Counted from the first letter of the stretch, positions 8,816-18,747 are shown. The stretch is 64,000 nucleotides of DNA from Candidatus Tritonobacter lacicola (GCA_030765135.1 JAVCDC010000145.1:1-64000); one strand, 5' to 3'. Translations and numbers: made by a program. The notes: generated by a model from the letters alone, not told the origin.

Positions 8816-9475
8816 TCAGGAAACTTTGTCCTCGAAGGCCTCGATCTTTTTCTCCTCGCCCACTATGATAAGCGTGTCGTCCTCCCTGATGACGTAACCG
8901 GCGGGGGGAAGGAGCTGCAGCTCCGAGTTGTGCGGCTGCCTGATGGCGAAGACGTATATCCCGAACCTGTTCTTCAGGTCGAGCTCGGCCAATGAACGGC
9001 CGTAAAATTTCTTCGGGGCGGGGAACTCGATCACATTGTATCCCTCGGTAAGCCTGACGAACTCCAGCACGTTCGGGTTGGCCACCGTCTTTGCAAGACG
9101 CTGGGCCTCGTCCTTTTCCGGGAAGATGATCTTATCCGCCCCCACAAGGCAGAGAACGCGGGAGTGGTCGTCGCTGATGGCCTTCGCGTAGATGGTGCCG
9201 ACTCCCAGTTCCTTGAGGAAGAGGGTCACCATCACGCCCAGGTCCAGCCTGGTCCCCAGGCAGACGACCGCCGCATCGACATCACCGACGCCCAGCTTCT
9301 CAAGGGTCTCCTTGCACGCGGCGTCCGCAAGGACGGCCTGGTTCACACTGTCCTTTATAGACTGGATCTTCCCCTTGTCGGTATCTATCGCTATAACCTC
9401 GCACCCCTCCTTGGCCAGCGAGACGGCGAGCGTGTAGCCGAAGTTACCCAGGCCTATCACGGCAATCTTTTTCAT
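8816..9475 (-). CDS. ktrA: Trk/Ktr potassium uptake regulatory subunit (TrkA-N/TrkA-C)
   Basis: MKKIAVIGLGNFGYTLAVSLAKEGCEVIAID Rossmann start and a C-terminal TrkA-C-like region (IREDDTLIIVGEEKKIEAFE); adjacent to TrkH-like gene. Confidence 0.9.
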   Translation of the reverse strand: MKKIAVIGLGNFGYTLAVSLAKEGCEVIAIDTDKGKIQSIKDSVNQAVLADAACKETLEKLGVGDVDAAVVCLGTRLDLGVMVTLFLKELGVGTIYAKAISDDHSRVLCLVGADKIIFPEKDEAQRLAKTVANPNVLEFVRLTEGYNVIEFPAPKKFYGRSLAELDLKNRFGIYVFAIRQPHNSELQLLPPAGYVIREDDTLIIVGEEKKIEAFEDKVS

Positions 9476-9476
9476 G

Positions 9477-10862
9477 TCAGCCTATCATAACATTTTCCTC
9501 TGCAAACTCAAACCCCTCTCCCCTGCCGAACCTGCGCGCGACCAGCAGTGCCAGCCACAGGGGGCCGAGCCTCCCCACGAACATCGTTATTATGATTAAG
9601 ACCTTGCCGGCCGGCACGAGCTCGCCCGTGCCGCCCATAGTCAGGCCGACCGTCCCGAAGGCCGATACCGTCTCGAAGAGCAGCTCGATAAATTTCTCCC
9701 GCGTCTCCGGCGTTGGAACAGCGGTGTGCTGGACGATCTGGAGTAACACCGTGACCGCAATAACAAGAACGAGGGCCAGGAAGAACACCGTTGCAGCCCG
9801 CGAGATAACACCCAGCGGTATCTTCCTTCTGAAAGCGGAGACGTTCTCCCTGCCCTTGATCCTGGTCAGGAAGACTGCGACAAGGACGGCCAGCGTCGTG
9901 GTCTTGATTCCCCCGGCGGTAGACGCCGGCGATCCCCCGATGAACATCAGGATCATCAGGACCACGATGCTGGAGTTGGAACACGACGATACCTCGATTG
10001 TGTTGAAGCCGGCCGTCCGGGCCGTGATCGACTGGAAGAACGACGCGGTAATGCTCTCTCCCCAGCCCATTCCAGCCATGGCGTTACGGCATTCCATAAC
10101 AAAGAAAAAGACGGCGCCCGCCAGAATCAGGATGACGGAGGAGGAGAGGACCAGCTTCGTGTGCAGGCTCAATGCCGGCAGGTCTCTCTTCATGACCCTG
10201 GCCCGTATGTACCTGCTCACGTCACCGTAGACGATGAATCCCAAGCCCCCGAGAACGATAAGCACCATCATCGTCACGTTCACAAGCAGTGAGGCCCTGA
10301 AACCGACGAAGCTGTCCGTGTAGAGCGAGAAGCCGGCGTTGCAGAAGGCGGAGACGGAGTGGAAAGCCGCGCTGTACAGGGCCATGCCGGTCGGACAGAC
10401 CCCGCGAAAATAGAGGAAGAGGAGGAGGAACCCGAGACCCTCTATGACGATCGTGACGACTAATATCCTCTTCAGTGCAAGGAGTATGCCCCTGGCACTG
10501 AGATCTTCAAGGCTGTCCTTGAACACCATGACCTCGCCGAAAGAGAGGCGACGGCCAAGCATCATGATGAAGAACGTGGCGAAGGTCATTATCCCCAGCC
10601 CGCCCAGCTGGATGAGGACGAGGATAACGATCTGGCCGAAAAGAGTGAAGTCCGAGCCGGTGTCCTTGACGATGAGGCCGGTTACGCAGACCGCCGATGT
10701 CGAGGTGAAAAGGGCGTCGACGAACGAGATATCGCCGCCGGCAGTGGAGCATGGCAGCTCAAGGAGGAGCGTCCCCAGTGCGATAACCGTGAGGAAGCTC
10801 ATGATCATGAGGGTCCCCGACCCCGGCTCCAACTTCCCGGCACCACCGGACCGCCTCAGCAT
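9477..10862 (-). CDS. ktrB: TrkH/KtrB family potassium transporter
   Basis: TSTSAVCVTGL, AFCNAGFSL, ARTAGFNT, PASTAGGIKTTT selectivity/pore motifs. Confidence 0.92.
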   Translation of the reverse strand: MLRRSGGAGKLEPGSGTLMIMSFLTVIALGTLLLELPCSTAGGDISFVDALFTSTSAVCVTGLIVKDTGSDFTLFGQIVILVLIQLGGLGIMTFATFFIMMLGRRLSFGEVMVFKDSLEDLSARGILLALKRILVVTIVIEGLGFLLLFLYFRGVCPTGMALYSAAFHSVSAFCNAGFSLYTDSFVGFRASLLVNVTMMVLIVLGGLGFIVYGDVSRYIRARVMKRDLPALSLHTKLVLSSSVILILAGAVFFFVMECRNAMAGMGWGESITASFFQSITARTAGFNTIEVSSCSNSSIVVLMILMFIGGSPASTAGGIKTTTLAVLVAVFLTRIKGRENVSAFRRKIPLGVISRAATVFFLALVLVIAVTVLLQIVQHTAVPTPETREKFIELLFETVSAFGTVGLTMGGTGELVPAGKVLIIITMFVGRLGPLWLALLVARRFGRGEGFEFAEENVMIG

Positions 10863-10945
10863 GTTATAGACACCTCCACAATCTTTTTACGGCAGAAGCT
10901 ACAAGCTCTTATAACAAACCGGAACAAGATGCCTCATCGTTGCCT

Positions 10946-11575
10946 TTACATCTCCCTCGAGAGCCGCTCGATGAGGCCGTCTATCGCCTTGAGGATTGAA
11001 GCCGGGACCACCCTCAATATCTCTCCTTCTTTCCGGACAGCCCTGAGGCTTGCTATAAGCCGACCCAGGTGCCGGGCGCGGCGCTCCCTCCCCGCGGCTT
11101 CCGGATCGGCCGCCTCCTTGAGGCTCTTGAAACGGCTGTAGACATCCCTGTGATCCTTTCCCTCGACCAGGACATCCCCCCTGAGAACCTGGAGGTCCGC
11201 CTCCGAGAGAACGCCGCTCTTCCTCGCGCGACGCAGGACGCCTATCGCATCCGGCGATGGAACTTTCCCCGGCGACAGATTTTCCGCGCGGAGAAAGTCC
11301 GGCTCCTCCTCTTCGAGGTAACGGTACGACAGGAGCAGCTTCGAGGCCGTCGCCCGACGGATCCCGACCTCCTTCGAGCAGTATCCCTCGAAGCTCAGGA
11401 ATCCCCAGCTTTTATACATTTTATCGCTCCGAACGACGTGGAGACAACGGGCCAGTTCTATCCAGGACGTCTTGAAGCTCCTGGCCGAGAGCAGGACCCG
11501 GTGACGCAAGGACCCTTCCTCGACTTCCGTCAGTTTACTCTCTATAGCCTGCAGGGACTTCGGCTTTGCCTGCAT
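10946..11575 (-). CDS. Hypothetical protein with possible HTH/coiled-coil content
   Basis: Open frame of about 209-219 aa, MQAKPKSLQAIESKLTEVEEGSLRHRVLLSARSFKTSWIEL...; basic/acidic helical composition. Confidence 0.55.
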   Translation of the reverse strand: MQAKPKSLQAIESKLTEVEEGSLRHRVLLSARSFKTSWIELARCLHVVRSDKMYKSWGFLSFEGYCSKEVGIRRATASKLLLSYRYLEEEEPDFLRAENLSPGKVPSPDAIGVLRRARKSGVLSEADLQVLRGDVLVEGKDHRDVYSRFKSLKEAADPEAAGRERRARHLGRLIASLRAVRKEGEILRVVPASILKAIDGLIERLSREM

Positions 11576-11753
11576 ATTGAATCCCCTTTCATTAACCCTT
11601 CCCAAAAAAACACGAAGGTGTTTAGTTTATAACATTCCGGTAAAAAGCAGTACCCGTAATAATTCCACGCAATTATCGATTGTCCGCAGAGATAATATCG
11701 TGTAGTCTTTCAAAAGAAAGCCATGGAGACCGTTAACCCAACGGAGGAAGAAC

Positions 11754-12056
11754 ATGCTCGGTAAACTAGGCGATATGGGCGGTATGATAAAAGCCATGAG
11801 CCAGATGAAGAAAGCCCGGAAGCAACTGAGGAGCCTCACCTTTTCGGCGACCGCCGGCGAGGTAACGGCAACCGTGAACGGGGAAATGGACCTCGTCGGC
11901 ATCGAGATCGACCCGCAGGCCCTCCAGCCCGATCGCGCGACGGCACTCGAGAGTCAGATCACAGGCGCGGTGAACGACGCCCTCAAGAAGGCGAAGATGG
12001 AATCGGCGAAAATGCTCAGCGGCATGACAGGCCTGAAGATCCCCGGGATGGGATAG
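11754..12056 (+). CDS. ybaB: YbaB/EbfC family nucleoid-associated protein
   Basis: 100 aa; TVNGEMDLVGIEIDPQALQ... and ALKKAKMESAKMLSGMTGLKIPGMG C-terminus typical of the family. Confidence 0.9.
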   Translation: MLGKLGDMGGMIKAMSQMKKARKQLRSLTFSATAGEVTATVNGEMDLVGIEIDPQALQPDRATALESQITGAVNDALKKAKMESAKMLSGMTGLKIPGMG

Positions 12057-12104
12057 GCGTACAGGCACAAGATGCAACACTTTGATAAAAATGGGAGAAA
12101 TAAC

Positions 12105-12545
12105 ATGAAAAAGGTCCTCTGCAGCTGCCTCGTACTTGCAATCTGTTTGTCCTGCGGATGCGCCCGGCTGCGTCTGTGTAAAAAAGAGGCCCCGGGAGAG
12201 ACGGAGCTTGTCTTAATATACCGGGACATCGTCGCGGGAGAAGATGCCCGGCCCCGCTACGAAACGAAGTTCAAGGTATTCATCGACGGCGAGCTCGCCG
12301 GCGAAAGCGATGCGGCGAAGAGGTTCGAGAAAAAAACCTTGCGCGTCGCGGTTGAGCCCGGCCCCCACGCTGTTATAGTCGAAGGATACGCCCTCAAGGA
12401 CGGCGTATGGGAGAAGAGAACGAAAGCAAAAGGCTATTCCGCCGACCATCGTCTCGAAAAGGAAATCGAGATAAGCCCGGGCGAACAAATGATCGTAAAT
12501 TTCATAGTTCCCGACAGGGCAAAACATCTAAAGATACGCTTGTAA
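12105..12545 (+). CDS. Hypothetical lipoprotein
   Basis: MKKVLCSCLVLAICLSCGCARL lipoprotein signal; start at 12105 preferred. Confidence 0.65.
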   Translation: MKKVLCSCLVLAICLSCGCARLRLCKKEAPGETELVLIYRDIVAGEDARPRYETKFKVFIDGELAGESDAAKRFEKKTLRVAVEPGPHAVIVEGYALKDGVWEKRTKAKGYSADHRLEKEIEISPGEQMIVNFIVPDRAKHLKIRL

Positions 12546-12647
12546 GTGAAAAGCTTCCCGGCCATTTTTTTCTTGACCGGATTCATAAGGAAGCATACAT
12601 TAAAAATGTTTCGCTGAAATACACAAAACGAATTAAGGAGGTCGATT

Positions 12648-13139
12648 ATGCCTAACGTTGCCTCGGTATTGAGGGAAGAGATAAAGAGACTGTCGCGCAA
12701 AGAGATCAGGCAGTCGACGACCCGGCTCAAGGGCAAGGTCATAGCCCTCTCGAAGACGGTAAGCCGCCAGAGGAACAAGGTCGCCGGATTGGAGAAAGAG
12801 ATCGCGCAACTCCGCAAGATGGTTATGGCCGGTAAACCCGCTCCCATCGCGGCACCGGCAGAGGCGCTGAAGAAAGCCCGCCTAGGCCCCAGGTCGATCA
12901 GGGCACAGCGAAATCGGCTGAAACTGACACAGGCACAGTACGCAAAGCTCCTCTGCGTGAGCTCACCGACCATCCTTGCATGGGAGAAGGGGAAGTCGAC
13001 GCCGAGGGGAGAAAAACTGGCCGCCCTCGTCGGCATCCGCAAAGTGTCGCCGGCCGAAGCCCGCCAGAGACTCGGCCTCCCGCCGGTTGCCCGGAAGAAA
13101 AAGAAAAGGAAGAAGGGAAAGAGAAAGAAGAAAAAATAA
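12648..13139 (+). CDS. Coiled-coil + XRE-like HTH protein with poly-lysine C-terminal tail
   Basis: NRLKLTQAQYAKLLCVSSPTILAWEKGKSTP HTH_3-like; ends ARKKKKRKKGKRKKKK. Confidence 0.8.
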   Translation: MPNVASVLREEIKRLSRKEIRQSTTRLKGKVIALSKTVSRQRNKVAGLEKEIAQLRKMVMAGKPAPIAAPAEALKKARLGPRSIRAQRNRLKLTQAQYAKLLCVSSPTILAWEKGKSTPRGEKLAALVGIRKVSPAEARQRLGLPPVARKKKKRKKGKRKKKK

Positions 13140-13171
13140 ATAGGGTGCATTTTATTATCCCTTTGCACACC

Positions 13172-13215
13172 GGCAGCCCGGAGCGAAAGATATCGTTCCG
13201 GGCTGCCGCTTTTTT
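13172..13215 (+). terminator. Intrinsic terminator
   Basis: GGCAGCCCGGA-N14-TCCGGGCTGCC followed by GCTTTTTT. Confidence 0.85.
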
Positions 13216-13278
13216 AGTTCTATTTACAACCGGAATTAATTACCATTTGATAGGGGAAACACATCGCGATTTGAGGTT

Positions 13279-13836
13279 GTGATGGTTATTATAATTATCT
13301 CACTGGTACTCGTACTTATCCTCTGGAGCGTCGTTACATTCAACAGGCTCGTACGCGGGAAGAACCTCGTGCGCGAGGCATGGAGCGGTATCGACGTCCA
13401 GCTCAAGAGGCGGTACAACCTTATACCGGCCCTCGTGGAGGCCGTGAAGGGCTACAGCGGGCACGAGCGGAAGCTCTTCGTGAAAATAGCGGAGATGCGC
13501 TCACGGTGCGTGGCCGCCGGGGGCGTGAGGGAGCAGGGTGAAGCGGAAAACCTGCTCTCGCGGACGATTAAATCCCTCTTCGCCGTGGCCGAGGCTTACC
13601 CCGACCTCAAGGCAAACCGGGGCTTTCTCAACCTTCAGGAAAACCTCTCTGAGATAGAGGACGAGATCCAGCTCGCACGGCGCTACTACAACGGAACTGT
13701 GAGAAACTTCAACATCAGGGTAGAGTCCTTCCCCGGCATGCTGGTGGCCGGGCTGTGCGGCTTCAGGCAGGCAGGCTTCTTCGAGATCGAATACGCCACG
13801 GAGCGCCAGGCTCCAGAGGTGAAGTTCCAGCAGTGA
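13279..13836 (+). CDS. LemA family protein
   Basis: N-terminal TM then LVREAWSGIDVQLKRRYNLIPALVEAVKGYSGHE; AYPDLKANRGFLNLQENLSEIEDEIQLARRYYNGTVRNFN. Confidence 0.93.
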   Translation: MMVIIIISLVLVLILWSVVTFNRLVRGKNLVREAWSGIDVQLKRRYNLIPALVEAVKGYSGHERKLFVKIAEMRSRCVAAGGVREQGEAENLLSRTIKSLFAVAEAYPDLKANRGFLNLQENLSEIEDEIQLARRYYNGTVRNFNIRVESFPGMLVAGLCGFRQAGFFEIEYATERQAPEVKFQQ

Positions 13837-13838
13837 CG

Positions 13839-15026
13839 ATGAAGGCGGCAGCCGTATTCCTTGCAATCCTTGCGGTCGCGGCCGCCGTCAGCGGTGAAAC
13901 ACCCATCGGTGAGACGGCGCCCCCGAGGAGGACCGTTCACCTCGCCGACCCAGAGCGCATCCTCGGCTTCCACTCCGACATCGTCCTTCTCGACGACGGC
14001 TCGCTGAAGGTCACCGAGACAATCGAGGTCATAGCACTCGGCCGGGAGATACGCCGCGGCATCTACCGCGACTTCCCGGCGCCGCGCGGTTCATCCGGAA
14101 AGGACAAAGAGAGCGGATTCAAGATCATCGAAGTCCTCCGCGACGGGGAGGCCGAGCCCTACCACACGGTCACGCTCAGCTCCTGCACGCGCGTCTACAT
14201 GGGGAAGGCGGACCTCTTGCTGGAGCCGGGCGAGTACACCTACACGTTTACCTATTTGACAAAGCGAGGAGCGGAGACAGCGGCCAGCGAAGAAGAACTC
14301 TACTGGAACGTGAACGGCCTTAAATGGCAATTTCCCATGGACAAGATATCGGCAACGATAACGCTACCTGAGGGCATATCAGCCGAGACGGTCCTCCGCG
14401 AAGGCTATACGGGCAAGCGTGGAAAAAGAGGATTGGACTATCGATCATGGATCAACGGGTCGGGCAGAATTCGTTTTGAAACGACCAGGCCGTTCCTGCC
14501 GGGCGAATGCCTTACCATACTGCTACGCTGGTCGAAGGGTATCGTGTCGGAGCCAACTTACAAGGGATACGCTGATAAGACTATAGAATTACCTCCTTTT
14601 CATGGAGAGAAGAAGAGAGTGGCAGTCCTTGATTTGACAATGACAGAAAATATTGATAAAGCGCTTGCGATACCACTCTCTGACCAGCTAAGGGCAGAAC
14701 TCTTTGAAACAGGACACTTTATTATGATGGACAGGAAAAATATGCAGGATATTTTAGAGGAACAAGACTTTCAGTACAGTGGACGATGCGATTCGATAGA
14801 GTCTCTTGTTAAGATAGGCAAAATCTTGAGAGTGCAGAAAATGGTTTCAGGAAGCTTGGGGAAAATTGGGGAAAGTTACCTAATCAGTTTAAAAATGGTA
14901 GATATAGAAACGGCTGAGATTAACAGTGTATCCAGGGAAAAGTGTATTGGTATGACAGACCAGCTAGTAGATGGAGTTTGTGTAGCTGCAAAGAAGCTCG
15001 TTCAAATATACGAGTCCGGGAAGTGA
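13839..15026 (+). CDS. DUF2207 N-terminal domain fused to CsgG/FlgO-like domain
   Basis: ERILGFHSDIVLLDDGSLKVTETIEV...RRGIYRDFPAP (DUF2207) then RVAVLDLTMTENIDKALAIPLSDQLRAELFETGHFIMMDRKNMQDILEEQDFQYSGRCDS (CsgG-like). Confidence 0.75.
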   Translation: MKAAAVFLAILAVAAAVSGETPIGETAPPRRTVHLADPERILGFHSDIVLLDDGSLKVTETIEVIALGREIRRGIYRDFPAPRGSSGKDKESGFKIIEVLRDGEAEPYHTVTLSSCTRVYMGKADLLLEPGEYTYTFTYLTKRGAETAASEEELYWNVNGLKWQFPMDKISATITLPEGISAETVLREGYTGKRGKRGLDYRSWINGSGRIRFETTRPFLPGECLTILLRWSKGIVSEPTYKGYADKTIELPPFHGEKKRVAVLDLTMTENIDKALAIPLSDQLRAELFETGHFIMMDRKNMQDILEEQDFQYSGRCDSIESLVKIGKILRVQKMVSGSLGKIGESYLISLKMVDIETAEINSVSREKCIGMTDQLVDGVCVAAKKLVQIYESGK

Positions 15027-15079
15027 AATGACTAACTTTTAAACAGCATAACAATGGTAAACACTGTGGAGGTATAGCA

Positions 15080-17059
15080 ATGATAAGAAAAAATGGATTG
15101 CATCGCTATATTTCAATTGTTGCGTCCACTTTCATCTGCCTTACGACTTCGATGGCTGAGCAGTCCTCCGCCGATGAAAGAATACTCTCCTACCACAGCC
15201 ATATCACCGTGCACGAGGATTCCTCCATGACCGTACGGGAGACCATTAAGGTCAGAAGCGAGGGAAAGAAAATAAAGCGCGGCATCTACCGGGACTTTCC
15301 CACGAGGTACAAAGACCATTTGGGCAATCGATATGTCGTCGACTTCAAGGTCAGAGAGGTTCTGAGGGACGGAAAGCCGGAGGCGTACCACACCGAGAGC
15401 CTGAGCAACGGCACGCGGGTAAAAATGGGGAAGAAGGACGTCCGCCTCCCGCCCGGGGAGTACACCTACGCCATCACGTATGAGACGAACAGGCAGCTTG
15501 GCTTCTTCGAGGACCACGACGAGCTCTACTGGAACGTCACGGGCAACGACTGGGAGTTTCCAATTGAGGAGGCCTCGGCGACGTTGGAACTGCCCGAGGG
15601 CATTTCCCGGAGCAGCCTGACCCTTCAGGGGTATACGGGCCCGGAGGGCTCTACAGCCGGCAACCTCATGATATCCGTCGATGATTATGAGTACCCGGCT
15701 TTTCACACGACAAAGCCGTTGAAATCCCTGGAGGGCCTCACGATCGTGGCCGCCTGGCCGAAGGGCTTCGTTGAGCCGCCGTCACGCGCCGAAAAGTTCG
15801 GCTATTTCGTCCGGGACAATCTTGGCGCCGGCGTGGGCGGACTCGGCGTCCTTGTCATCCTCGGATACTACCTGGTGACGTGGGCCATGGCAGGGAAGGA
15901 CCCCACCGGGGGGACGATCATTCCCCTCTACCGCCCGCCGGAGGGATTCTCCCCGGCGGCCATGCGCTACATCTTCAAGATGGGCTACGACAGCAAGGCC
16001 TTCACCGCCGCCCTTATCAACATGGCCGTGAAGGGATTCATAACCATCCGTGAGGAAGATGGTGTCTACACCGTGGTCAAAGAGCGCGCAGAGACAAAGG
16101 GACTCTCACCGGAAGAGAAGAAGATCGCCGCCAGATTGCTGAAGCCCCGACTGAAAAGCGAAGTGGAACTCCAGAAGAAGAACCACTCGAGAATAGGGAA
16201 GGCCGTCGTGGCGTTGAAGAAGTCTCTCAAGCTCCAGTACGAAACAAAATACTTCGTCACCAACAAGAAATACTTCATCCCGGGACTGGTGCTTTCCATC
16301 GTCGTCATCCTCGCCGCCGCCGTGTGCGCGGGGATCGCCGGAAACGCGCCCGCGGTGCTCTTCATGTGTGCCTGGCTCACCGGATGGAGCGTCGGCGTGG
16401 TCTTCCTCCTGTTCGCCGTGATATCCGCCTGGAAAAGCGTATTCCAGTGGAGCGGCGGAAGACTGCAGCACCTGGGGGTAGCGATACCAATTACCCTCTT
16501 CGCACTGCCGTTCCTGGCCGGCGAGGCCTTCGGTATATGGTTCCTCATCTCTCACTCGACCCCGCTGTTGATACCCCTCATGCTGGCAATCGTCTTCATC
16601 AACTGCCTCTTCTACCACCTGCTGAAGGCACCCACGCGCGCGGGGAGGATGCTGCTCGACAAGATCGAGGGGTTCAGGATGTATCTCGGCGTGGCGGAGA
16701 AGGAGCGCCTCGATCTCCTCAGCTCACAGAAAAAGACGCCCGAGCTTTTCGAGCGGTACCTCCCGTACGCCCTCGCCCTCGACCTGGAAAACAGGTGGTC
16801 CGAGAAGTTCGCCGACGTCCTCGCCCGGGCCAGGGAGGACGGCACGGAATACCGCCCCGTGTGGTACTCCGGCACCTCGTGGAGCAGCGCCAGACCCGGG
16901 ACCTTCGCGTCATCTCTCGGCGGGACATTCTCCTCCGCGATATCCTCCTCGTCCACCGCCCCCGGTTCGAGTTCCGGCCTCGGCGGTGGCGGATTCTCCG
17001 GTGGAGGCGGGGGATCCTCCGGGGGAGGCGGAGGCGGAGGCGGAGGCGGAGGCTGGTAA
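15080..17059 (+). CDS. DUF2207 membrane protein with Gly-rich C-terminus
   Basis: KIKRGIYRDFPTRYKD..., multiple TM segments, ends GGGGFSGGGGGSSGGGGGGGGGGGW; adjacent to LemA. Confidence 0.88.
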   Translation: MIRKNGLHRYISIVASTFICLTTSMAEQSSADERILSYHSHITVHEDSSMTVRETIKVRSEGKKIKRGIYRDFPTRYKDHLGNRYVVDFKVREVLRDGKPEAYHTESLSNGTRVKMGKKDVRLPPGEYTYAITYETNRQLGFFEDHDELYWNVTGNDWEFPIEEASATLELPEGISRSSLTLQGYTGPEGSTAGNLMISVDDYEYPAFHTTKPLKSLEGLTIVAAWPKGFVEPPSRAEKFGYFVRDNLGAGVGGLGVLVILGYYLVTWAMAGKDPTGGTIIPLYRPPEGFSPAAMRYIFKMGYDSKAFTAALINMAVKGFITIREEDGVYTVVKERAETKGLSPEEKKIAARLLKPRLKSEVELQKKNHSRIGKAVVALKKSLKLQYETKYFVTNKKYFIPGLVLSIVVILAAAVCAGIAGNAPAVLFMCAWLTGWSVGVVFLLFAVISAWKSVFQWSGGRLQHLGVAIPITLFALPFLAGEAFGIWFLISHSTPLLIPLMLAIVFINCLFYHLLKAPTRAGRMLLDKIEGFRMYLGVAEKERLDLLSSQKKTPELFERYLPYALALDLENRWSEKFADVLARAREDGTEYRPVWYSGTSWSSARPGTFASSLGGTFSSAISSSSTAPGSSSGLGGGGFSGGGGGSSGGGGGGGGGGGW

Positions 17060-17089
17060 AAATAGGGGACGGTGTTTACTTGTTAACTT
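17060..17089 (+). repeat. Left arm of a 30-bp inverted repeat (REP-like)
   Basis: AAATAGGGGACGGTGTTTACTTGTTAACTT; matches 27/30 the reverse complement of 18205-18234. Confidence 0.85.
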
Positions 17090-17157
17090 CTTTATTATGC
17101 ATACCGCCCCGTCTTTTTTCGATCTGCTGTAGAGACTGAAAATACGGAAAGAGGGTC

Positions 17158-18057
17158 ATGCTGCCGAGGCTGAACGGGTCATTCAAAACTTCATCTCTCT
17201 TCCTGCTCGCAGCCATTTTACTGTTCGTATGGGGGCCCGCCGGAGGACATGCGGAGCAGACGGTGATGGAGGTGATCCCGTTGAAACACCGCACCGCCGA
17301 GGAGGTCATTCCCATCTTGCAGCCGTTTATCAAGGAAGGGGGAGCTATCAGCGGGATGCAGAACAAGGTCATAATATCCACCACTCCCTCCAACCTCGCG
17401 GAGATCAAGAAGATCCTCAACTCCATTGACGGCGAGCTCCGCCGGCTCATGGTCACCGTAAAGCAGGACGAGTCCCGTGAGGAGTCAGGAGAGGAACTGG
17501 AGATCTCCGGCCGCGCCGCAATTGACGATATTGCCGGCGCAACCGTGGGGGGAAGCGGGGGGGATCGCGGCCTGACGGTCGAAAATAAACGCGGGGAAGA
17601 AAGCGTGCGCGTTCACGCCTTCGGTGTCCAATCACCGGAAGAGGACAACGTCATCCAGCAGGTGCAGGTGCTTGAGGGGAACAGCGCCTTTATCCGGAGC
17701 GGCCTTTCCGTCCCCCTCACCGCCTACGCCACGGAAAGATACATCAACGGCAGGCGCGTAATAGAGTCCCCGGAGTACCGCGACGTTATCACCGGCTTCT
17801 ATGTTCTGCCGCGCGTGAGCGGCGACCGCGTCACTCTCGATATCAGCACACACCGGGACAGGCTCGTCGATATCCGGACGGGCAGCGCCAACGTTCAGCA
17901 GATAGAGACATGCGTCTCAGGCCGCCTCGGCGAGTGGATGGAGATAGGGGGGCTGCTCCATCAAGTTTTCGGTAAGCGGTCGGGCATACTGCACGGCGCC
18001 GGAAAAGACATCCGGGATCGCCGCAGAGTCCTCATCCGGGTAGACGAGCTCAAGTAA
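17158..18057 (+). CDS. Secretin N-domain (NolW/STN-like) containing protein
   Basis: VMEVIPLKHRTAEEVIPILQPFIKEGGAISGMQNKVIISTTPSNLAEIKKILNSID is a secretin N1-like module. Confidence 0.75.
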   Translation: MLPRLNGSFKTSSLFLLAAILLFVWGPAGGHAEQTVMEVIPLKHRTAEEVIPILQPFIKEGGAISGMQNKVIISTTPSNLAEIKKILNSIDGELRRLMVTVKQDESREESGEELEISGRAAIDDIAGATVGGSGGDRGLTVENKRGEESVRVHAFGVQSPEEDNVIQQVQVLEGNSAFIRSGLSVPLTAYATERYINGRRVIESPEYRDVITGFYVLPRVSGDRVTLDISTHRDRLVDIRTGSANVQQIETCVSGRLGEWMEIGGLLHQVFGKRSGILHGAGKDIRDRRRVLIRVDELK

Positions 18058-18204
18058 GGAAGCAAGAGGGGACGGAGGAAATGGGGTTCAATTTAACAGA
18101 TGTGGGTTCTTTTCTCCGTATGGATAAATCCGCGGTTTTGAGAGCAGCAAGGAAAGGGAAAAAGATGGCCGAAAAAGGGGGTGTAACCTTTCCCTCAACC
18201 GCTA

Positions 18205-18234
18205 AAGTCAACAAGTCAACTCCGTCCCCTATTT
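18205..18234 (-). repeat. Right arm of a 30-bp inverted repeat (REP-like)
   Basis: AAGTCAACAAGTCAACTCCGTCCCCTATTT; see 17060-17089. Confidence 0.85.
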
Positions 18235-18654
18235 GAAGAGGTCAAAATAGAGTGCCAGGGCTATTGCTAAAACCGACGTGGCGAAGATGAAGAAGAAGTT
18301 TACCCGTTCTTTTCTCGAGCTCAGGCTGCAGAGAATAGCACCGAGGTTCTCATAGTCCTTCTCTTCGAGAACCTCCCTGCCGTCTATCTTGTCGACGAGC
18401 CCCGACCGCTCGATGTGCTTTTCGCGTTCGTGACCCACGCGAAACTTGTACAGAAAAAAGACAAAGAATCCCACCACACCGACATACCAGGCGACCTTCC
18501 CGTAGATCGGGGCTACATTCTGAAAGATAACTACGACCCTGATCGCTATAGTGGCTATAAGGCCTATAATGAAATATATCCACGAATGTAAAGAATCCCT
18601 GCACCTGGAATATTCCGTGCAGCTTTCACATTTCTCATCAAAAAGCGGCGACAT
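18229..18654 (-). CDS. Hypothetical membrane protein
   Basis: 141 aa with three predicted hydrophobic segments; stop codon lies inside the right repeat arm. Confidence 0.6.
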   Translation of the reverse strand: MSPLFDEKCESCTEYSRCRDSLHSWIYFIIGLIATIAIRVVVIFQNVAPIYGKVAWYVGVVGFFVFFLYKFRVGHEREKHIERSGLVDKIDGREVLEEKDYENLGAILCSLSSRKERVNFFFIFATSVLAIALALYFDLFK

Positions 18655-18747
18655 TGGAGCAATCCGACCTGTTCATGAATTCATAAAAGGAAGAAAGATA
18701 TTCTCCGTTTTGTCCTGTCATTAAGTCTGTATCATGTCAGGCGGAGT

